Source: Penicillus capitatus | Taxonomy: Eukaryota; Chlorophyta | Direction: 5' to 3' | Assembly: GCA_965649825.1 (NCBI GenBank) | Contig: OZ287702.1 | Coordinates: 248,001 to 312,000 of the forward strand | Length of the DNA: 64,000 nt | In this document: positions 57,201 through 64,000 of the stretch, in pieces | Layout: every line of letters begins with the position of its first letter | Position numbering within the stretch: position 1 is the first letter of the stretch | Notes under the pieces: model-generated | What the model was told of the DNA's origin: nothing | Database searches by the model: none | The model's input: only the letters and a program-made list of their open reading frames with translations | Made by a program: the position numbers and the translations under genes

Positions 57201-57680
57201 GGATTACTCACCTATCATGTTCTTGACCTCCAATGTGGCAGGGCCATCCTCGCAAGCGACAGATATTCTTAAGAAAAGGGCCAACAATCTTTCGGGCAAA
57301 AAAGAACAGCAACTGTCTTACATAGATGTTTGATCTGCTACATTCTGATGAGCAGTTTTAATTCAGCTCACAAACTGTCTTTGATTTTGCTTTCTATGCG
57401 TCGTTGCCGTGCTATGTGTGTAGTAGGAGGTTTTATGCAAAGAATTCTGTTCCTGAATCCACTGGAACTCGAATCTGTAAACGCGTTACATTCTCCGAGT
57501 CGATAACTATCGTAGAGAGAAATCGACGTGATCAACCGCCAAGCAAACTGTAGTGACCTGGACAGCAGAACGCCATCAATACCAGTGGTGACGTCAGTTA
57601 GTAGTCAGCGAATCGTCAGCCAATAAGCGTTGTCAGCACACGCAGAAGCATTCTGATCCACATTTTTCCGGCCGGCGGCA
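54232..57680. other. 3.4 kb without a recognised gene
   Basis: The largest gap in the window. Frames up to about 110 residues occur on both strands, but none has a domain, signal peptide with continuation, or consistent splice partners. No tRNA or repeat family recognised. Confidence 0.45.
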
Positions 57681-57686
57681 TATAAA
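57681..57686 (+). promoter_or_regulatory. TATA box of the Kunitz gene
   Basis: TATAAA 71 bp upstream of the ATG, within a GC-rich setting (CCGGCGGCA before it). The spacing fits a core promoter with a short leader. Confidence 0.65.
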
Positions 57687-57751
57687 TTCCGCATCGGGGA
57701 CGTGCGTTCACTTTTCGTGAAGTGTACTTGCACTCTGTTCTCTCGTTCATC

Positions 57752-59028
57752 ATGATAAGAGTCACCGCTTTCCTTCTTCTCGTACTTTTTGCATCAGTAT
57801 CAGCCGACGGGGATGTCGAACCTTCGACAGACCCCGCGTCCTCTGAGGGACCGCAATGTGCGACTCTCTCTTGAAAGGACACGGGTGCATCTGCTGCACC
57901 TCTGTAGGCGACTATCCTGCAGTGAGAGTCTGCGGTGGTGGACCAGATTATGGATACTTGGAAGGACACTTCCCTCACTACTATTACAACGATTTCCTCG
58001 GCGACTGCTTCCAGTTCGCCTGGAGTGGCTGCGGAACGAACGGCAATATCTATCAGACCAGAGAAGAGTGCAGAGACGCGTGCCTTAACGAAAGCGACGA
58101 TAAGGGTCTTGCCGACGACACGGGATCCATCGGCGAACCAGAATGTAAGGCGCTTGTCTAAGATTCCGTGACGCATTCCGCACCTGTGCTTCTTTAGGCG
58201 CCTATCCGGTGAAGAGAATCTGCAGCAACGGACCAGACTACGGGTCGCTGGAAGGACACTACCCGCACTTCTACTTCAACGACTTCCTCGGCGACTGTTT
58301 CCAGTTCGCCTGGAGTGGTTGCACGTCAAATGGCAACATCTATGAAACGATCGAAGAATGCAGAGAAGCGTGCCGCGATATCAGCGACGACCATAAGCGC
58401 GCAAGCGATATCGGGTCCGTCGGCGACCCGCCATGTAAGGCATTGCTCCTAACAAACGACAAACCCATTGATGCGTTTTGCAGGTTCCTACCCTGAAGAG
58501 AGGACCTGCTCAAACGGAGCAGATTTTGGATACTTAGAAGGACATTATCCCCACTTCTACTACAACGACTTCCTTGGCGACTGCTTCCAGTTTGCATGGA
58601 GTGGTTGCGGAACGAACGGTAACATCTACGCGTCCAGAGAAGAGTGCAGAGCTGCCTGTCGTGATGAAAGCGATGATAAAGGTCTTGCAAATGACACAGG
58701 CTCCATCGGTGATCCAGAATGTAAGACGCGTACACTTCCGAGAGGACATGACTTTATCTGCTGCACTTCTGTAGGCGAATACCCAGCAGTGAGAGTCTGC
58801 ACAGGTGGACCAGACTATGGATTCTTAGAAGGACACTTTCCTCACTTCTACTACAATGATTTCCTCGGTGATTGCTACCAGTTTGCATGGAGCGGCTGCG
58901 GAACAAACGGCAATATCTATCAGACCAGAGAAGAGTGCAGAGCTACCTGCCGTGACGCCAGTGCCGACCCCGGTCGCAAGTTGATGGGTGTTTTTGATGA
59001 CGGCTACTCAAGAATGACCAATGCATAG
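57752..59028 (+). CDS. Secreted four-domain Kunitz-type protease inhibitor
   Basis: Exon 1 (57752-57857) gives a signal peptide, MIRVTAFLLLVLFASVSA, and a short linker. Exons 2-5 (57908-58144, 58198-58434, 58484-58720, 58775-59028) each encode one Kunitz domain; the first three are exactly 237 nt. Every intron is phase 1 and cuts the codon of the first domain cysteine. The family core is clear: FPHYYYNDFLGDCFQFAWSG then CGTNGNIYQTREECRDAC, with the standard Cys3-x7-Cys4-x12-Cys5-x3-Cys6 spacing. Cys1 to Cys2 is 7 residues, one less than BPTI. Cys2 to Cys3 is 24 instead of 15, so the inhibitory loop is about 9 residues longer. A short tail ends SRMTNA. 356 residues. Targets unknown. Confidence 0.9.
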
Positions 59029-59640
59029 AAGTGTTCTATTCAGCCGAGTTCTCAACACAGTTCATCCATTCTATGAAATGCCACTGTCGAGAGAACTATG
59101 TCAAGATGATGATGCATCCAGTTCGCAAAAGTCGATGTCAAGCTTTTTTAGGCATTCTGATGATTCACTGCGATTGATGTGGTGAATAGCTGAGATTTTA
59201 TAGTTGAAGGTTTTTTGAGTCCTTGTGGTGTTTTGTGACGCGCTAACGTGTCTCGTGTCAACGGTTTTGAGGGTGTGATTTAGCTGTTTGAATTCTATGT
59301 CTCTAACGGCCGCGATGCTTCCTCGAACCGAAAAGAGGACTTCTAGACAGATGCATCTTTTAAACCGTGTTCGAGCTCAATCTATGAATCGACGAAGTCG
59401 AAGAAGAGTTATTAAAATCACTTTTGCCATGAACGTTCTTTTGGGTCACACATTCCGGCGACAAGGGCTGAGCGGAAGACTTATCAATGAGAGTTATCAG
59501 AATAGCGATGGGCACTGTAGAAGGCAAAAGTAACACAGTACCACGTGTCCGAAGCCGTCCACAGCTGTCGGTCTTCAACCTATGAAGAAGCTATTATCAA
59601 ATTCTAAAAATCCTTGGACTCGCGGAAGAGAAGCCTGCAC
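59029..59640. other. 3' flank of the Kunitz gene, no gene seen
   Basis: About 610 bp with short frames only. One at 59288-59533 is basic and lacks a domain. Confidence 0.5.
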
Positions 59641-60054
59641 ATGAAGTTCACAACACGTCTTCTCTTGCTATCATGCTCAATTCAGTGGGATATCTCTACC
59701 GCATACAGTGCCGATGAAACGGCGCAAAGGAGCTGGAGTTCCGGCTTTGATGAAGTCACTTACGATCACTTCTGCAAAGTTCAATGTCTCACCGTCGATG
59801 AACTACGGCACCAAATATCCATACAAGTTTTGTCAAAACCAGAACTCTTTTTGGCTGGTTTTCTTAACGGCTCCAGTGTATATGAGTGCTCTCAGTCCGT
59901 TCAATATCTGCATGACCTCTTAGGGTGCTTGCTGGTTGTACCCTTGACTTTTGCGTTCTTCTGCTCGCATTCTCCTATTTTGGATGCACTTGAGATGCCC
60001 AGGCTCCAATGCACTCAGATCAGATGGTATCGACAGAGATCAATATCATCATGA
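59641..60054 (+). CDS. Hypothetical small secreted protein
   Basis: ATG at 59641 starts MKFTTRLLLLSCSIQWDIST, a plausible signal peptide, like the MKFF start of the Kazal gene. A few cysteines follow (HFCKVQCLTVDELRH), but later residues look random, and a second frame is also open, so an intron may be present. No domain recognised. It may be a decayed relative of the inhibitor genes nearby. Confidence 0.3.
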   Translation: MKFTTRLLLLSCSIQWDISTAYSADETAQRSWSSGFDEVTYDHFCKVQCLTVDELRHQISIQVLSKPELFLAGFLNGSSVYECSQSVQYLHDLLGCLLVVPLTFAFFCSHSPILDALEMPRLQCTQIRWYRQRSISS

Positions 60055-60093
60055 AGGTCTGGAGTTGGTACGTGCGCGGTGCACGAGAAGAAA

Positions 60094-60901
60094 ATGGAGC
60101 TCGCGACGGGTATCGTTCGCTCCGCAGAGACGGGCGATGTGCAACGTGTGCTGACGTCTCTCGACAACGGGACGCATGTCAACGCTCGCAGTGTCTTCCA
60201 GACATGCTTACTGCACATCGCCGCACAACGAGGCCACGAAGAATTACTCGCGCAGCTTATTGAGCGTGGCGCCGAGCTGAACGCGTTAGACTATGTGTGA
60301 CCGCATCGATCATACACGATGAAACCGGCTCCTTTAGGGCGGTATGCGGCGTACAGCTTTACACTGGGCATGTCAGCAGGTCCCTCGACACTTGCGACGC
60401 TGCACGATGCGGAGATGCGATCTAGGGACACGTACGATGCGTTGAATTGCTGGTCGCAGCTGGAGCTGACGTGAAAGTGTGATGCATGATGCGAAAACAA
60501 AAGTGTGATATGGAGATCTGTCGTTTCAGGCACAAGGAAGGTCATGGTCGAAATTGGTACAGGGACAATCCTGCGGGAAAATGATTGACTGTCATTCGCC
60601 CTTTCACCAATCACCTGAGAGTCTCTGTACACAAAACGCCGTTAAACTGGCACTCCTTCGGCCAGAATGGAATCCCACGATCCACCATCAATTCCCCAAA
60701 CGTTTCAGAGAAGCCACCAAGTGATGTGACGTTGTAACATAGAGCCCTTCTAATCTCTTTTACCTTCTCAGAGTTCTGGTAATGATGGCTGCTCTTCCGT
60801 TGCACAAGTGCGGTGAAGAGTGCGCGTTTGGTGTATTGGGAATGGATGCATGCCGTGAGCTGTTAAAGAGATTAGCTTATCCGATTAGTGCATGGATTTA
60901 A
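60094..60901 (+). CDS. Ankyrin-repeat protein
   Basis: Start MELATGIVRSAETGDVQRVL. Two to three ankyrin repeats: HVNARSVFQTCLLHIAAQRG with HEELLAQLIERGAELNALDY, then GGMRRTALHWACQQ, GHVRCVELLVAAGADVK. Each repeat boundary has a short GT-AG intron. The C-terminal part (NPTIHHQFPKRFREATK, then VLGMDACRELLKRLAYPISA) resembles a tail often found after ankyrin repeats in protist proteins, though I cannot name it. About 200 residues. Function is unknown; ankyrin repeats bind other proteins. Convergent with NDUFA5, 63 bp apart. Confidence 0.75.
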
Positions 60902-60964
60902 CTCAGAGGTCTTTTAATCATCTCTTCCTTCCCCATAACGACACATACGTACACGCCTTATCCA

Positions 60965-61572
60965 TTATTTGGCGGCGGGATCTGAGCTGGCGGCAGGATC
61001 TGAGCTGGCAGCGGGATCTGCACTGCCTTCCTCCTGTGTCACACCTGGAGGTCCCTCCCAGAATCCCGTCTCCCACGGATCGTGATCGATAAAAGTTTTC
61101 TCCTGAAGAAAACCGTTCTCGTGATCGTATGCCGTGTTCGTGCGTTTACCTCATGGTCAGCCGGAACGTCCCAAGGTTTGTGCTCTACAAACAATACAGC
61201 AAGATCATCCAATCCCATCGAATGGTGTGGGGAGACAGACTGACGTGCTAGCAAGGGGATGAGTTTGATTTCGTCCTCTGTCATGGAGATGACTTGTTCC
61301 AACTGAAATCCAAAGATCTCTTCCGCCTTTTCGTCGTTGTCGTTTTCTTCCAGAACTTTCAACTTCTCGTCGACGTTCTGAACGACTGTTTTTCGATAGA
61401 ACGCGGTCTCGGGGACCAGTTGCGACATGAGTTCTTTAACCTTGTGCAGGTTCTTTATCAAGTTCTCACGAGCGTTGGGATCGACGGGCAGTCCAACGAT
61501 GCCCGTTGACGTCTTGACCGACCGAATGAGCGGAGCATCGCGGAACAACCGACGCGAAAGGGCCCGTAACAT
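60965..61572 (-). CDS. NDUFA5: Complex I subunit NDUFA5 with a repeated C-terminal tail
   Basis: Accessory subunit of mitochondrial NADH dehydrogenase. Start MLRALSRRLFRDAPLIRSVK looks like a mitochondrial targeting leader. The core is TSTGIVGLPVDPNARENLIK, FYRKTVVQNVDEKLKVLEEN, FQLEQVISMTEDEIKLIPLL, and KPWDVPADHE, the plant-type ending. After one intron of about 50 nt come EKTFIDHDPWETGFWEGPPG and a tail with SADPAASSDPAASSDPAAK, three near-copies of a six-residue unit coded by the 17-18 bp tandem repeat at about 60968-61022. The tail is not part of the usual family. Confidence 0.9.
60968..61022 (-). repeat. 18-bp tandem repeat in the NDUFA5 tail
   Basis: Three copies of a unit reading (plus strand) GGCGGCRGGATCTGAGCT, encoding SSDPAA on the minus strand. 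Confidence 0.8.
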
Positions 61573-61707
61573 ATCGAAGGCGTAATCCGTTCGACCGAGA
61601 CGAGATGACAATCAAAATCGTCAAAGCCTGAAACACGTGTGGCTGCTGGCTGGGCCCTCTTTTAAACAAAAGTACCGTTCGAATGCAGCTCTGGATAAGA
61701 CCATGGC
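61573..61707. other. Short gap between NDUFA5 and OSBP
   Basis: About 135 bp between tandem minus-strand genes; should contain the NDUFA5 promoter. Confidence 0.5.
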
Positions 61708-63429
61708 TCAAACCCCATACCATACACCGATTCTAGCACAGGCCATGAGTGTGAGCGAGAGAGAGGGGATCAGGAAGGACGGACCGGGATCTTCGACGGT
61801 GTTGCCGACTGGTTTCTTGCTGTAGGTGTCATTCCATTCGTAACATGGGACATCATCCATTCCATACTCATCGGGGTAAACCGTTCCTTGAGGATTGAGC
61901 GTGAACCACTTGGGTTGCCAAGAATCCGATCGCGATTGCCGTTCGCGTTTCTCCATTCGTTGCATCTCTTCGAGACGTTGCTTCCAAGTCGCCGCCGCTG
62001 ACGAATCGCCTCGATCCAGGGCAGCAAGATCGGGTCGACGGCGAGAATCTGTTGCCAAAGGTTCAGGGATACCTACAGGCACGACGCTTCGGGATCTAGA
62101 CCTGTGCCCGATCGCTCACCAGTAGATGTATTGCATTTGTAGCAGAAGTACGTTCGACCATAGGCGTCATCTGCCGGCTTCTCTGCACAGGACCAGATAC
62201 GTTCGGGGGAGGCATCTTTTGATTCTTTCTCTGTTGTAATGTACTGTACGTCACAGTGATCGTTCCACATACCACTCATACGACCCGTCTCTTTGCCTCC
62301 GACAGTGATGCTGCCGTCAAATTCGTAACGACCGTCACTGAACCAACCACAGGGAACGAATTCCAGATCGGCTCTGTCGCCTACAAAAGAGATAATGTTA
62401 TCAACTGCTAGACTTCGATGTGTGTCGCCTGTTGTGATGTTGATGACAGACATCTTGCCAAAGGTATCGATCCAGGTGCGGCCGATGATTAAGTTACACA
62501 CACGGCTGGTGGGTGGAATGATGGAGAAGACCTCGCCACTTTTCTTAAGCCTGATATGCGAGCGACCTACAACCAAAAAGATAAAGAAATGCGTTTCGGC
62601 CAAGTTGCCAAAAACCATAAGGATAGATATCGGCAGAGTTGCCTAGGAATTTTGTCTTGGGCGCAGAAACAATGTCGTATGTAAAATGTGCATTCTCCGC
62701 ATGTGCCGCTCCTATTGGTGGATGATGTGACACCTTGAAAAAAAACACAGAAATGTACCAGGTCAAATGGATGAGAATCGACAGGGTGTTGCACCTGTTC
62801 GGCTAGGAAATGGACATTGTTGCCGCACTCTAGCTCGAACGTTTCGCCAAGGATCGGATTAAAGGGCTTCCACGCTCTTTCAATCGCTCCATACGGCGTC
62901 ACGGCAAAGGCCGTCACACATGCAAGTCTACAGAGAGCTTATGTGACACGGGATGTGATGCTTCACGATGCCTTTCGGTGGCCGTTGTCGCGAGATCTGC
63001 TCGATCGAGGAGATCCGTGTACTCCATGATCTCTGACATTTTCTGCAGGACTGTGAAAGGTTCCATGATCCAAACGGGCACCGACATCAGCGACATGACA
63101 TCGTGACCAATATACTGTGCCAAACTGGACCACATCTGTTGCCGTCTCTGAAGGGATTTGATTGTCAGGGGAGAAAGGAAAGAGAGCACAGACGTCATCG
63201 GGGTCGACGAGAGTTCCTGCCTTGTGCGCTTCTTCGCTGTTTGGGTCAACGACCTCTAAATCCTCTGGACTCAGGAATCTGTGCGTAGGCAGCAGGTACA
63301 CGCTCGTATGCAGCTAAGGGGATAAGCACACGTGTTGAGTTGTTGCTGAGCGTAATTTATCCAACTGGCTCCCCATTTGTAGACAGAATCGAGGACACCT
63401 TCCTCTTCGGCATCTGGCCCTTGACTCAT
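61708..63429 (-). CDS. Oxysterol-binding protein-related protein
   Basis: Lipid transfer protein of membrane contact sites. Start [20 protein letters not shown] at 63429 (an upstream frame is open, but this ATG is taken). Family blocks: [20 protein letters not shown] with [30 protein letters not shown] then ILGETFEL, and the fingerprint EQVSHHPP, which is only restored by removing an intron near 62735-62797. Later: [26 protein letters not shown]-type strands, [13 protein letters not shown], and [18 protein letters not shown] near the end. No PH domain or FFAT motif was seen, so it is a short ORD-only type. Its C-terminal stop at 61708 is tentative. Confidence 0.9.
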
Positions 63430-64000
63430 CGTAGAACCAACAGATAAAGCGGGCGATGGGTAGGAACGTGATGTGACGTCTCGACTCTTGCGCCTAATTC
63501 CGCAAGATGGCAATAACGTGACGAACGTCAAAATTGCCTCGAGTGACACCGAGCGTGAAGTTTGATCGATCTCTGTACCATATCTCATTCTGTGGACAAT
63601 ACTGCTTGCTGCAATTCTGTTGAGTCAGTGGCATCTCAGGCTTTACAAGAGAGCACTCGTTTTTGTCGTTTGCTATGAGTGGAATGTCCTGTAAAGAAAA
63701 AAACTGCGCTCCGGTTTGTCTGTCTTGGTTAAATTGTCAAAATCAGGAATGAAAACCTGACGTCTCTCACTTCTCCCATGGGCAGTCTTTGACTTCTAAT
63801 CCTGTTTTGCTTGACAGTGCTGTCAAAACGCCGATAGGGTTCTTATTGTTTGTTCTCTAGTGATCCCTTCAAACCACTGACAGGAGAAGTCGCTTGCCGT
63901 TATCCTTCACTAGAAAGATCATCCCAAACAAACAGAAAGAAGCTCGTTTTCTATTAGAGAGATGGAACGAGCTTACAAACAGAAATCCAACATAACCCTC
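63430..64000. other. Right window end, no gene recognised
   Basis: About 570 bp with short frames only. Holds the OSBP promoter side. A gene could start beyond the edge. Confidence 0.45.

Noticed and set aside
57870-57875. Early stop codon in the Kunitz gene, suggesting a pseudogene
   Set aside because: It lies inside a GT-AG intron (57858-57907); splicing restores the frame to the first Kunitz domain.

Overview
This is nuclear DNA of a eukaryotic microalga. Genes on both strands are cut by very short introns (about 43-80 nt, GT-AG with some GC-AG), there are no operons, and the products include spliceosome, SRP and snoRNP proteins. Photosynthesis is shown by a light-harvesting chlorophyll-binding protein and a TGD4-like plastid lipid importer. 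A motile cilium is shown by SPAG6/PF16, NME5/RSP23, DNAAF6, POC5 and a giant coiled-coil protein. AP2-domain, PYRR-type riboflavin, SYP7-type SNARE and plant-like NDUFA5 proteins fit a plant-like (Archaeplastida-type) alga or an alga that gained such genes. I cannot name the species.

The first part, about 0.6-45.4 kb, is very gene-dense. In order: AP2 transcription factor (-), coiled-coil protein (-), eIF2B beta (-), DNAAF6 (+), NF-YB (+), PYRR/NADAR fusion (-), GAR1 (+), ribosomal uL5 (+) with a probable H/ACA snoRNA in its last intron, Gemin2 (-), eIF2D (-), POC5 (+), NME5 (-), Ku70 (+), a secreted C-x-W-repeat protein (+), an IGPS-like protein (+), SRP19 (+), SERINC (-), PP6 catalytic subunit (+), LHC (-), SPAG6 (-), an AEC transporter with MORN repeats inside it (-), a TRF4-type nucleotidyltransferase (+), Hsp110 (-), TGD4-like (+), SYP7 SNARE (-) and a glutathione S-transferase (+). 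Many neighbours lie 20-130 bp apart, and several divergent pairs share promoters of 47-101 bp.

The second part, about 45.4-60.0 kb, is gene-poor: a tandem 47-bp duplication, a 1.7-kb degenerate minisatellite with an exact 114-bp duplication, a purine-rich stretch, and long AT/GC-balanced DNA with only broken frames. Two clear genes sit in it, both secreted protease inhibitors with a TATA box and one domain per phase-1 exon: a Kazal-type gene (-) and a four-Kunitz gene (+).

The last 4 kb is dense again: ankyrin protein (+), NDUFA5 of complex I with a repetitive C-terminal tail (-), and an oxysterol-binding protein (-).

The most unusual items are the AEC-MORN fusion, the intronic snoRNA next to GAR1, the Kunitz domains with a lengthened inhibitory loop, the IGPS-like protein lacking catalytic lysines, and a shared CTCACTC hairpin or motif in introns of unrelated genes. 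All exon joins were made by eye from reading frame, splice signals and family similarity.
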